Shown in pieces: positions 33,805-41,869 of a stretch of DNA of 45,342 nucleotides. The position numbers and the translations under genes are program-made. Numbering within the stretch: position 1 is the first letter of the stretch; every line of letters starts with the position of its first letter. The notes under the pieces were generated by a model. That model was not told the DNA's origin. It searched no databases and was given only the letters and a program-made list of their open reading frames with translations. The stretch is from Nocardia sienata NBRC 100364 (GTDB taxonomy: Bacteria > Actinomycetota > Actinomycetes > Mycobacteriales > Mycobacteriaceae): assembly GCF_001613205.1 (NCBI RefSeq), contig NZ_BDBX01000047.1, positions 1-45,342 of the forward strand, in the 5' to 3' direction.

Positions 33805-35087
33805 GCGGCGATCGGAGTACGGCCGATGTGCGCAACGATCGGCCCACCGTGGTGGTGCGGATGGCCGACGCCGGCGATGTGTACATGTCCTGGCGCTGGA
33901 TCGGATACGACGCCGCGCCCGGTGTGACCGCGTTACCCGGCGACGATATCGACAAGGTGGTCCGCGCGCTGGCGGCCGCGCTGCCGGATCCGACTGTGCC
34001 CGGTGGCCTGGAACGCACCCTTACCACCGCCGCCTTCGCCGGGCCCGATACCGAATACCTGCTGGCGCGCGACCTTTCCCGCGCCCTGCTGCCCTACGAC
34101 CTGGCCGGACAGCTGCATACGCTCTACCGGCAGGGGATCCGGCCGCTCATCCGGCTGCAGCCCTCGCCCCGGGTCGCCCAGGTGCCGTGGGAGATCCTGG
34201 CCCCGGCTCCGGAGCTGCGGTTGATCGATATCGCCGATATCGGTCTGCTCGCACCCGCCGGTGTCGTGCACGGGCCCATACGTATCGCGCGTTCCTGGGC
34301 CGAAACCCGGGAACTGCCGGTGGTCGCCGTACTGGATCCGCGGATACCCGGCTTCCGCGCCGATTCCGAACTCGGTTCGGTCCTGGGCCGGATGACCCAT
34401 CCGACACCACTTACCCGGCGTATCGCCGGCCATATCGATTCCGGCCGCCTCCGTCCGGAGGTCGGCACGCCCACCGAGATCTTCCGCCGTAGCGATCTCG
34501 ACCGGGACTGGCTCTCGCGCACCTTGCGCGCCGGGGCGGCCCGTCTGCTCTACGTCGGCCATGTGACCGCGGCGCCGCCGGAATCGGGTCAGAGCGAGAA
34601 CTCCGAACTGCATCTGGCCTGCACCGCCGATACGTCCGGTTTCGCCGACCCGCAGCGCACACATCGGCCGCTCTCGGCCAAGGATCTGTTGCTGGGCACC
34701 TATACGCTGGCCGCCGAACCCGTGTCGGGGCAGGAATTGTGGCCGGTGCCGAGCCGGGTAGCGCTCGTCGCTTGTGAAAGCGGCGGCGATCTGCGGTTCA
34801 CCGAGGCGCTCGGCCTGGTCGCGGCCATGATCACCGGTGGCGCCGAACTCGTCACCGCGACCCGCTGGCCGTTACCCACCGATCTGGCCTTCCAGCGCTG
34901 GGGTGCGGCGGCGCAGGCCACTCCACTGCAGGAGGTGGTGCGCGCGATCGATACGGCCCACGAGGCGACCGATCCGGTGGCGGAACTCGCCGAATGGCAA
35001 CGCGACCGGTTGCGCGCCTGGCGCGCGACCGGTGCCGTCGAGGATTCGCCGGTGCTGTGGTCGGCATTCGCTACATTCGCGACCTGA
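33801..35087 (+). CDS. CHAT-domain caspase-like protease
   Basis: 428 residues. The C-terminal CHAT domain (about 150-428, caspase/separase fold) shows the His of LLYVGHVTAAPPES (H254) and the nucleophile of VALVACESGGDLRF (C325), followed by TEALGLVAAMITGGAELVTA. PSPRVAQVPWEILAP near 125-140 is also typical of CHAT. The first 120 residues have no named domain (VRMADAGDVYMSWRWIGYDA). No membrane segment. As the last gene of four coupled genes it is probably the effector. The substrate cannot be predicted. Confidence 0.85.
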   Translation: MSGDRSTADVRNDRPTVVVRMADAGDVYMSWRWIGYDAAPGVTALPGDDIDKVVRALAAALPDPTVPGGLERTLTTAAFAGPDTEYLLARDLSRALLPYDLAGQLHTLYRQGIRPLIRLQPSPRVAQVPWEILAPAPELRLIDIADIGLLAPAGVVHGPIRIARSWAETRELPVVAVLDPRIPGFRADSELGSVLGRMTHPTPLTRRIAGHIDSGRLRPEVGTPTEIFRRSDLDRDWLSRTLRAGAARLLYVGHVTAAPPESGQSENSELHLACTADTSGFADPQRTHRPLSAKDLLLGTYTLAAEPVSGQELWPVPSRVALVACESGGDLRFTEALGLVAAMITGGAELVTATRWPLPTDLAFQRWGAAAQATPLQEVVRAIDTAHEATDPVAELAEWQRDRLRAWRATGAVEDSPVLWSAFATFAT

Positions 35088-35238
35088 TCTCGGTGAGCGG
35101 GTCGTGTCGCAATCGAGTAATCGCCGGCCCGCCGCCCTGTCCGCGGCGGTACATTTCTGCCGTATTCGGCCACTACATATGCGGTTTCGCGGGCGCGCCC
35201 GGCGGGCGATCCGCCGAAATGTGAATCATTGGTGCCTT

Positions 35239-35289
35239 TCACATTATGTCGCTGGATAATTTGTTCAGGTATACGATCGGACCGGGTAT
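35239..35289 (-). pseudogene. Dead copy of the start of small protein A
   Basis: On the minus strand, ATA at 35289 replaces the start codon, followed by P-G-P-IVYLNKLSSDIM and TGA at 35241-35239. This aligns with MPLAIVYLSKSLCG of the gene at 22760-23089. Beyond the stop only a faint trace remains (CACATTTCG next to CACCATTTCG). The leader upstream is much better preserved than the coding part. In the 402-base gap 35088-35489 nothing else is recognised. Confidence 0.65.
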
Positions 35290-35366
35290 GGATCCCGCCT
35301 TTTCCAGAGGCGATCGGATGCATCCCGACGCAGGGTCCGATGTGCTGTGGCGGCCGTGATCGGACC
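35290..35366 (-). ncRNA. Structured 5' leader (two hairpins), copy 2
   Basis: Second copy of the leader at 23090-23166, same orientation. GGTCCGAT/ATCGGACC (35334-35341 with 35359-35366) has exactly the same 17-base loop length, and CGCCT/AGGCG (35296-35312) has a shorter loop than in copy 1. Loops differ while stems are kept. No intact gene follows. Confidence 0.55.
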
Positions 35367-35489
35367 ACCGGTGGCGCGGCTACCCGCCGTGCCGCCGGTG
35401 TCCCCGATGGGTCCGGGGGCCTCCCTGCGCCGCCGCGCCGCGTTCTTCGCGGGTTGTCCCGGCCGGGAGTCGCTGAGCGCGAACGTTCC

Positions 35490-36152
35490 CTACTGGCCCG
35501 GCTCCGGTCCGACCAGGCCGGTTATCAAGGCTCGGAGCCCAAGCAGATAGGTGTCCTCGGCCGTGAGCTCGACCCAGCGCGGGCCGAGTCGGGCCAGGTG
35601 CGGCAATGCTTCCGGATCCAGATCGGCGAAGACCTGTTCGCGGAAGGTGGGGCGGCCGGCGGCGGCGCGCTGGGCAGAGCGGGCGCGGATGATGATCTCG
35701 CCTGCCGTGTAGTGCCAGATGATCCGGTAGGCGCGCACCGCTTCGTCGGGGGTGAGTCCGCAGGCGACAGCACCGTCGATGATCGCTTCGGGGGCCCAGA
35801 GCGCGGAGACACCCAGTAGATCGTCGGCGGCGAGGATCTCGACCATCCAGGCGCGGGCGGTGAGCACGTCGTGCATCGCGCACGCGGCGGTGATCATCTG
35901 TTCGCGTGGATCTTCGGGTAGTGGTGGCCAATCCACGTGGTCGGCGTAGTCCTCGAGCAGTAGCCGCAGCAATTCGTCCTTATCGCGTACGTGGTGGTAG
36001 AGGGCCATCGGGGTACAGCCGAGTTCGGTGGCCACCCGGCGCATGGTGAGTGCGGCCGAGCCGGCGGCGGCGATCACCGCGTCGGCGGCGGCCACGATCT
36101 CGGCGCGGGAGATCTTCGGCGGTCTGCCGGTGCGCGGCGCGGACTCGGTCAT
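35490..36152 (-). CDS. TetR-family repressor of the adjacent MFS gene
   Basis: 220 residues. HTH at about 12-58: KISRAEIVAAADAVIAAAGS, MRRVATELGCTPMALYHHVR. The C-terminal ligand domain is helical (DEAVRAYRIIWHYTAGEIII). ATG at 36152 is chosen; the frame to 36191 is longer but runs into the operator region. It is divergent from the MFS gene across 67 bases that hold a perfect palindrome, so it probably represses both genes until a drug-like ligand binds. Confidence 0.88.
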   Translation of the reverse strand: MTESAPRTGRPPKISRAEIVAAADAVIAAAGSAALTMRRVATELGCTPMALYHHVRDKDELLRLLLEDYADHVDWPPLPEDPREQMITAACAMHDVLTARAWMVEILAADDLLGVSALWAPEAIIDGAVACGLTPDEAVRAYRIIWHYTAGEIIIRARSAQRAAAGRPTFREQVFADLDPEALPHLARLGPRWVELTAEDTYLLGLRALITGLVGPEPGQ

Positions 36153-36209
36153 GAGGCCATCTTGGTGCATCCGCGTTCGAGCGCTGGACACGGGCCAGCC
36201 GTCGAGTTA

Positions 36210-36231
36210 CTTTTTATACGTGTATAAAAAG
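36210..36231. promoter_or_regulatory. Palindromic TetR operator
   Basis: CTTTTTATAC-GT-GTATAAAAAG: perfect 10-base arms, two-base spacer, very AT-rich for this genome. It covers GTG 36220, the probable MFS start, so a bound repressor would block transcription at or over the start codon. Confidence 0.75.
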
Positions 36232-37674
36232 CTTTCCGGTCGATCGACGGTCGCCCTGGTGGCCGTGGCGACGGCCCAGTTCATGGTCGCGCTGGATATG
36301 GCAGTGATGAACGTCGCGCTGCCGTCCATTCGCGCCGACCTCGGCTTCGCGCCCCTGGATCTTGCCTGGGTGGTCCACATCTACGCGCTGACCTTCGGTG
36401 GATTCCTCTTGCTCGGCGGTTCCGCGAGCGACCTGTTCGGCCGGCGGCGGCTGCTCACCGCCGGGCTCGTGGTCTTCGGTATCGCCTCGCTGGCCGGTGG
36501 GCTGGCGCAGCAACCGTGGCAGCTCGTGGCCGCGCGCGCTGTACAGGGTTGCGCGGCCGCGGCCCTGGCTCCGGCCGCACTCGCTGTACTCACCACCACA
36601 TTCGCCGCCGGCCCTGCCCGGGTCCGCGCGCTCGGTGTCTGGAGCGCGGTGAATGCGGCCGGTGGTGCCGGTGGTGTGCTGGTCGGTGGGCTGCTCACCG
36701 AATACGCCGACTGGCGCTGGGTGCTGCTGGTCAATCTTCCGCTGGTAGTGGTCGCGGTGGTCGCGGCTTCGGGCGCAATCGACACCGATACCGGGCGCGC
36801 CGTCGGCAACCGGCTCGACCTGCTCGGGGCGCTGGCGGCTACCGCCGGAATCGGTCTGGTGGTGACCGGGGTGATCCGGACCGACCGTTACGGCTGGTCG
36901 GCACCGATCACTATCGCGACCCTGGTGGCCGGCGTACTGTTGCTGGCCGCGTTCGTCGTGGTCGAGAAGCGTACTGCCGCACCGCTGGTGCGGCTCGGCT
37001 TGTTCGGCAATCGCTGGGTCAGCGGTGCGAACCTGTTCGTGTTCCTCGCCGCCGGTGGTCAATTCGCGGCCTTCTACCTGGTCTCGCTGTACATGCAGCA
37101 GGTTTTGGGGATGGGCGCGGGCGCCACCGGGGCAGCCTTCCTGCCTTTCTCGGCGATGAGTGTGGCCGGCACTGTGATCGCCACCAGGGCCGGTGTGGGC
37201 GCGACGCCCCGGCCGGCCCTGATCGCCGGCGGCCTGGTCACCGCGGCCGGGCTTCTCTGGTTCGCCGCGATCGGCCCCGGCGGCAGCTTCCTCGGCGATG
37301 TTCTGGGTCCGTCCCTCGTATCCGGCCTGGGTATCGGATTGTGCCTGGCCCCGGCCGCGGTGGCGGCCGCGACGGGGGTGGACGTCCGGGAGGCCGGTAC
37401 GGCGTCGGGTGTGTTCAACAGTTCCCGTCAGCTCGGCGGCTGCGTGGGGGTGGCGGTACTGGCGACCGTGGCCGCGAGCCGGACCGGCACGGCCACCGAT
37501 CCGGTCGCGTTGAGCAGCGGTTACGCGCGGGCCCTGCTGATCTCGGCCGCGGTCTTCGGACTGGCGGCCGTGGTGGCCGCGGTGGTGCTGCCCCGCGGCG
37601 CGGCGTCCGGCGGGGACGACGGGCCGAGCCGCCCTTCCGATCCGTCAGGAAAGCGCGGCCGGGTCGCGGCGTGA
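36220..37674 (+). CDS. MFS transporter, DHA2 (14-TM) drug:H+ antiporter type
   Basis: 484 residues, about 14 hydrophobic segments. Family signatures are FMVALDMAVMNVALPSIRAD (segment 1, motif D1), SDLFGRRRLLTAG (motif A) and RAVQGCAAAALAPAALAVL (motif B-like). The proton-coupled efflux function is from the family; the substrate is unknown. GTG at 36220 gives VYKKLSGRSTVALVAVAT as the first residues; later starts would cut into segment 1. The tetR, operator and downstream cupin gene form one drug-response module. Confidence 0.85.
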   Translation: MYKKLSGRSTVALVAVATAQFMVALDMAVMNVALPSIRADLGFAPLDLAWVVHIYALTFGGFLLLGGSASDLFGRRRLLTAGLVVFGIASLAGGLAQQPWQLVAARAVQGCAAAALAPAALAVLTTTFAAGPARVRALGVWSAVNAAGGAGGVLVGGLLTEYADWRWVLLVNLPLVVVAVVAASGAIDTDTGRAVGNRLDLLGALAATAGIGLVVTGVIRTDRYGWSAPITIATLVAGVLLLAAFVVVEKRTAAPLVRLGLFGNRWVSGANLFVFLAAGGQFAAFYLVSLYMQQVLGMGAGATGAAFLPFSAMSVAGTVIATRAGVGATPRPALIAGGLVTAAGLLWFAAIGPGGSFLGDVLGPSLVSGLGIGLCLAPAAVAAATGVDVREAGTASGVFNSSRQLGGCVGVAVLATVAASRTGTATDPVALSSGYARALLISAAVFGLAAVVAAVVLPRGAASGGDDGPSRPSDPSGKRGRVAA

Positions 37675-37750
37675 CAGGCCGGCCGGCGCCGGGGACAGCC
37701 GCCGACAGTCCCCCGATCTGTTCGACAAATCTCCACGAAAGGAACCGACC

Positions 37751-38137
37751 ATGACCACGTCCATCGACATGTTCGCTCGCGCACTGAGTTTCCACCCCGA
37801 CGGCCGGGTACGAGCCGGCGAGCGGCGGATGCGCGAGGGTACCGACGGCTGGCATCTCGCCGCCTTCCACGTCGAAACCGACGCCGACGTCCACGCCGAT
37901 TACTGGGAGATCCACCCCGGTTCGGAAGAAGCGGTGTGCTGTCTGTCCGGTGCGTTGCGGCTCTATCTACGTCCGGAACACCCCGGCGGCGCCGAGACCG
38001 AAGTGTGCCTGAGCGCGGGCACGGCGTTCGTCGTACCACGTAACCGCTGGCATCGGCTCGAACTCGACCAGCCGTCCGACATCATGTCGATCGGGTTGCG
38101 GGACGGGACGCGGATGGAGCAGGTCCTCCGAACGTGA
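37751..38137 (+). CDS. Cupin-domain protein
   Basis: 128 residues, a single small beta barrel. EIHPGSEEAVCCLSGALRLY and AFVVPRNRWHRLELDQPS are the two cupin motifs; the usual first His pair is reduced, so metal binding may be weak. ATG follows AAAGGAACC. Same direction as the MFS gene with 76 bases between, so it may be co-expressed. Substrate unknown. Its stop is 27 bases from the convergent rnz stop. Confidence 0.78.
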   Translation: MTTSIDMFARALSFHPDGRVRAGERRMREGTDGWHLAAFHVETDADVHADYWEIHPGSEEAVCCLSGALRLYLRPEHPGGAETEVCLSAGTAFVVPRNRWHRLELDQPSDIMSIGLRDGTRMEQVLRT

Positions 38138-38164
38138 CCGCCGGCCTTCGCCCGGCCCGAGTGG

Positions 38165-39082
38165 TCAGCGGCGGGACGGGAAGGGGATACGGTCCAGATC
38201 CGCGGCGACCACTATCTGCCCACCGAACACCCGCCGCGCCTCGGCCAGATGCTGATCGAGAGCGGGATATCGCTGCGAGAAATGGGTCAGGACCAGGGTC
38301 CGCGCACCGGCCTCGGCGGCGATCCGGGCGGCCTGCCCGGCGGTGAGGTGGCCGTATTCGGCGGCCAGCCCGGCATCGGCGTCGACGAAGGTCGCTTCGA
38401 TCACCAGCATGTCCACCCCCGCGGCGAGTTCCCGCGCGCCGGGACAGATACGGGTGTCCATGACGAACGCGAAACTCTGGCCGCGCCGCAGCGTACTCAC
38501 CTCGTCGAGGGTCACCGTCCGACCCTGCCAGTCGATTTCGCCCTCGCGTTGCAGACGGCCCACCATCGGGCCGTGCAAGCCGAATTCCGCCAGCGCCTCC
38601 GGCCGGATGCTCCGGTAATCGGGTTCGGTGAGCCGATAGCCGAACGCCTCCACCGGATGGTCGAGCCGGGCGGCGGTGATCTCGAAGGGGGCGCCGGGAG
38701 CCGGTAGTGCGCCCGGTCCGGTGACCGGCCGCTCCCGGAGTTCGACCGTCCGGTGGTAGGCGGTCGCGTCACAGAGGTTGTCGAAGAAACGCCGGCCCGA
38801 GGCCGGGAAGTAGGTGTCGATCGGGTGCGGGACCCGGTCCAGGTTGATCCGCTGCACCACCCCGGCCAGGCCCAGACTGTGATCACCGTGGAAGTGGGTG
38901 ATCGCGATCCGGGTCAGATCGGTCGCGGAGATGCCGGCGCGGATCATCTGCCGCTGGGTCCCCTCACCGGGATCGAACAGTACGACCTCACCACCCCAGC
39001 GCAGTGCGTAACCGTTGTGATTGCGCTGGGTCGTCGGCACCTGGCTGGCGGTGCCCAGTACGACCAATTCCCGCTGTGACAT
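38165..39082 (-). CDS. rnz: Ribonuclease Z
   Basis: Metallo-beta-lactamase-fold endonuclease that trims the 3' end of pre-tRNA. 305 residues. Zinc site ITHFHGDHSLGL near residue 60 (H-x-H-x-D-H), LVVLGTASQVPTTQRNHNGY at the start, AFVMDTRICPGARELAAGVD near 205 and VLTHFSQRY near 268, all in family positions. The 201-base gap upstream (39083-39283) shows no clear element. Confidence 0.93.
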   Translation of the reverse strand: MSQRELVVLGTASQVPTTQRNHNGYALRWGGEVVLFDPGEGTQRQMIRAGISATDLTRIAITHFHGDHSLGLAGVVQRINLDRVPHPIDTYFPASGRRFFDNLCDATAYHRTVELRERPVTGPGALPAPGAPFEITAARLDHPVEAFGYRLTEPDYRSIRPEALAEFGLHGPMVGRLQREGEIDWQGRTVTLDEVSTLRRGQSFAFVMDTRICPGARELAAGVDMLVIEATFVDADAGLAAEYGHLTAGQAARIAAEAGARTLVLTHFSQRYPALDQHLAEARRVFGGQIVVAADLDRIPFPSRR

Positions 39083-39283
39083 CTATCCGCACCACGGCGG
39101 CGGGGCCGCCCCTGTCGCCGCCGCGCATTCACCGGCGCCTCGTTCCTCGGGCATGGCCAGACGATATCTGTCACCGAGGTGGCGCGTACCACGCGGGCGC
39201 AAGTGCGACCACGACCGAGACCGCGGTGGCGTTCGGGCCCTCGGATGCGGAACTCGCTGTATTCACGGGTGGTATTCGTCCGG

Positions 39284-40444
39284 TCAGCCGAACGATTCGT
39301 TGGGCACGATCTCGGTGCCGGTGAGGAGCAACCCGATCACCACACCCACCACGAGACATATCGCGGCCGCGACGGCCGCCCATTTGCCCAGGGGCTCGCC
39401 GCGGATATGTCCGATGACTCCGAGCACGATACCGGCGGCGCCGAACACGATCGGGCAGAACAGCAGCGAGACCGCGGCGCAGACGAAACCGATGATGGAC
39501 AGCACCTGCGGTCCCGAACGTTCCGGCTGCCGGTCGGCGCCGTAGGGCTGGTACTGCTGTTGTTGTTCGGGGTAGGCGGGATAGCCTCCGGTCCCGGGCG
39601 TCCCGCCCGGCCGGCCGCTCTGCTGCCCGCCCGGTGCGCCGCCGCCGGACCATCCGGGAGCGCCGCCCCAGCCCGCCTGTTCCTGCGGACCCCAGCCGGA
39701 CTGTTCCCCCCAGCCCGCCTGTTCCTGTGGACCCCAGCCGGACTGTTCCCCCGAACCCCAGCCGGACTGTTCCCCCGAACCCCAGCCGGACTGTTCCTGC
39801 GCACCCCGGCCGCCCGGACCGCCGTATCCGCCACCCGATTGTCCGCCGTACCCGCCCGGCGGTGGGTACTGCCCACCACCCGGTGGCGGATAGGGCGACC
39901 CGCCCTGTGCCTGCCCGGAATCCGGATACCCGCCGGGTGACTGCTGCTGCCAGGCCTGCCCAGGGGACTGTTCCTCGGGCCGCGCCGACCAGGCCTGCGG
40001 GGGCACTTCACCGCCGGGTGGGCGCTGCTCCGGGGCGCCGGGGTACCGGCCGTGCTCGTAGGCTCCGGCACCTTCGCCGGACCCCGGCGCGGCCTGTTCC
40101 GGCCCGGATGTGGACCGGGGTCCCCGGCCGAGCAGTTTCGGCAGATACTCGGTGGGTGGGTCGTCCGACCGCGCCGCCTGCGCACCGTACGGTTCGCCGG
40201 TCTCCGGCGGCTGCGGGGCGCCGGAGACCGTGTCACCCGCCGGGGGTTCCGGAGCGTTACCCGGGGTCTGCGTGTCGTCGGGAGGTTGCGGGGCGCCGGG
40301 AGTGACATACGGCTCGTCCGGTGTTTCCCGCGGGCGGTCCGCCGCGGACCCGCCGGTGGCACCGGAGTCGGGTTCCGGCCGGTCTGTGCTCCTGTCCTCC
40401 GGCCTGTCACCGGAGTCGCGCGGGTCCTGCGGTGTGCTCATCAC
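39284..40444 (-). CDS. DUF4190 membrane protein with long Pro/Gly/Gln-rich N-terminus
   Basis: 386 residues. Residues 1-300 are disordered, with Pro, Gly, Gln, Glu and short repeats of the type SGWGSGEQ and AGWGPQEQ, clustered near 215-255. The end is a DUF4190 membrane hairpin: VLSIIGFVCAAVSLLFCPIV and AVAAAICLVVGVVIGLLLTG, with GVIGHIRGEPLGKWA between. Cell-membrane protein with a cytoplasmic or outer flexible arm; function unknown. The repeats are encoded by near-identical 24-30 base units (about 39680-39800). Confidence 0.8.
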   Translation of the reverse strand: MMSTPQDPRDSGDRPEDRSTDRPEPDSGATGGSAADRPRETPDEPYVTPGAPQPPDDTQTPGNAPEPPAGDTVSGAPQPPETGEPYGAQAARSDDPPTEYLPKLLGRGPRSTSGPEQAAPGSGEGAGAYEHGRYPGAPEQRPPGGEVPPQAWSARPEEQSPGQAWQQQSPGGYPDSGQAQGGSPYPPPGGGQYPPPGGYGGQSGGGYGGPGGRGAQEQSGWGSGEQSGWGSGEQSGWGPQEQAGWGEQSGWGPQEQAGWGGAPGWSGGGAPGGQQSGRPGGTPGTGGYPAYPEQQQQYQPYGADRQPERSGPQVLSIIGFVCAAVSLLFCPIVFGAAGIVLGVIGHIRGEPLGKWAAVAAAICLVVGVVIGLLLTGTEIVPNESFG

Positions 40445-40522
40445 GTCTCCTCGTTCGTATCGTCGAGGGCTCGTAGGCCGGTACCGCGGTGCGGGCGTAG
40501 CGTCAGCTGCCGGGTTCGTCCC

Positions 40523-40768
40523 CTATTCGGGTTCTTCTTCGATATGGATGGCGGCGGCCTCGGCGGGCCGGTTGTCATCGGCGGCGCGGTCGCGCCGGTC
40601 CGGTTCCTGCCGTAGCTCGTCGGCTATGCCGAGGCGGCCGTCGTCGTCGCCTTCCCAGTTGCGAATGCGCAGGTCGGCGGGCGGATCCTCGATATAGCGT
40701 TCGTAGGCGCGGACCTCGTCCTCCTGGTCGTCGTCGCCCATATCGGGCTCTCGTGGTTCGCGATCCAT
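40523..40768 (-). CDS. Small acidic protein, unknown
   Basis: 81 residues, strongly acidic: MGDDDQEDEVRAYERYIEDP, RIRNWEGDDDGRLGIADEL, IHIEEEPE. No signal or membrane segment. Kept because of its codon usage and position between two minus-strand genes; it is similar in style to acidic Nocardia proteins such as DUF5709, but I do not assign it. Start could be the second Met (MGDDDQ). Confidence 0.5.
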   Translation of the reverse strand: MDREPREPDMGDDDQEDEVRAYERYIEDPPADLRIRNWEGDDDGRLGIADELRQEPDRRDRAADDNRPAEAAAIHIEEEPE

Positions 40769-40848
40769 ACCAACCAGTATGCGCCGCCACGGGGCCGCTC
40801 GGCGGGACCGTGACCAGCGGTGTCGACTTTCCGACCCGAACGCAGAAC

Positions 40849-40876
40849 GGCCCCGGACCGATGGGTCCGGGGCCGC
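40849..40876 (-). terminator. Terminator of the glmU-prs operon
   Basis: CGGCCCCGGACC/GGTCCGGGGCCG, a perfect 12-base stem with loop CATC on the minus strand (GATG on the plus strand), 12 bases past the prs stop. No T-run follows, as is usual in this group. Confidence 0.8.
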
Positions 40877-40888
40877 TCGCGGTAAGGA

Positions 40889-41869
40889 TCAGGCGTTGCC
40901 GTTGAACAGTCCGGTCACCGAACCGTTCTCGAACACCTCACGGATGGTGCGGGCCAGCAGCGGCGCGATGGACAGCACGGTGAGCTGCGGGAACTTCTTG
41001 TCCTCGGTGATCGGCAGGGTGTTGGTGACCACGACCTCCCGGGCGCCACAGGAGGCGAGCCGCTCGGCGGCCGGAGCGCTCAGCACGCCGTGCGTCGCGG
41101 CGATGACCACATCACCGGCACCGGCCTCACGCAGCACGTTCACCGCACCGGCGATGGTGCCGCCGGTGTCGATCATATCGTCGATGAGGATGCAGGTGCG
41201 GCCTTCGACGGAGCCGACCACCCGGTTGGACTTCACCTGGTTCGGGACCAGCGGATCACGGGTCTTGTGGATGAACGCCAGCGGCGCGCCGTCCAGCGAA
41301 TCCGCCCACTTCTCCGCCACCCGGACGCGGCCGGAATCGGGGGAGACCACCGTGATGTTTTCGAGGCTGTAGTTGGTGCGCACGTACTCGGCGAGCTGCA
41401 GCTGCGCGTGCATATGGTCGACCGGGCCGTCGAAGAAGCCCTGGATCTGGTCGGTGTGCAGGTCGACGGTGACGATCCGGTCGGCACCCGCGGTCTTGAG
41501 CAGATCGGCGACGAGGCGGGCCGAGATGGGCTCACGGCCGCGGTGCTTCTTGTCCTGGCGGGCGTAGGGGTAGAACGGGAGGATCGCGGTGATCCGCTTG
41601 GCCGAACCGCGCTTGAGCGCGTCGATCATGATCAGCTGTTCCATCAGCCACTGATTCAGCGGCGCCGGAAAGCTCTGCAGGACGAAGGCGTCGGAACCGC
41701 GGACCGACTCCTCGAACCGGACGAAGATCTCCCCGTTCGCGAAATCACGCGCGGTCTGCGGGGTGACGTGAACGTCGAGTTCCTTGGCGACCTGCTCGGC
41801 TAGTTCGGGGTGCGACCGTCCGGCGAAGAGCATCAGGTTCTTCTGGTTGTCGATCCATGACGCGGTCAC
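40889..41869 (-). CDS. prs: Ribose-phosphate pyrophosphokinase
   Basis: Makes PRPP from ribose 5-phosphate and ATP for nucleotide, His, Trp and arabinan synthesis. 326 residues, full length: LMLFAGRSHPELAEQVAKEL at the start, the flexible-loop YARQDKKHRGREPISARLVA near 103, VDLHTDQIQGFFDGPVDH near 135, and the PRPP loop CILIDDMIDTGGTIAGA near 231. ATG at 41869 overlaps the glmU stop by four bases. Confidence 0.96.
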   Translation of the reverse strand: MTASWIDNQKNLMLFAGRSHPELAEQVAKELDVHVTPQTARDFANGEIFVRFEESVRGSDAFVLQSFPAPLNQWLMEQLIMIDALKRGSAKRITAILPFYPYARQDKKHRGREPISARLVADLLKTAGADRIVTVDLHTDQIQGFFDGPVDHMHAQLQLAEYVRTNYSLENITVVSPDSGRVRVAEKWADSLDGAPLAFIHKTRDPLVPNQVKSNRVVGSVEGRTCILIDDMIDTGGTIAGAVNVLREAGAGDVVIAATHGVLSAPAAERLASCGAREVVVTNTLPITEDKKFPQLTVLSIAPLLARTIREVFENGSVTGLFNGNA

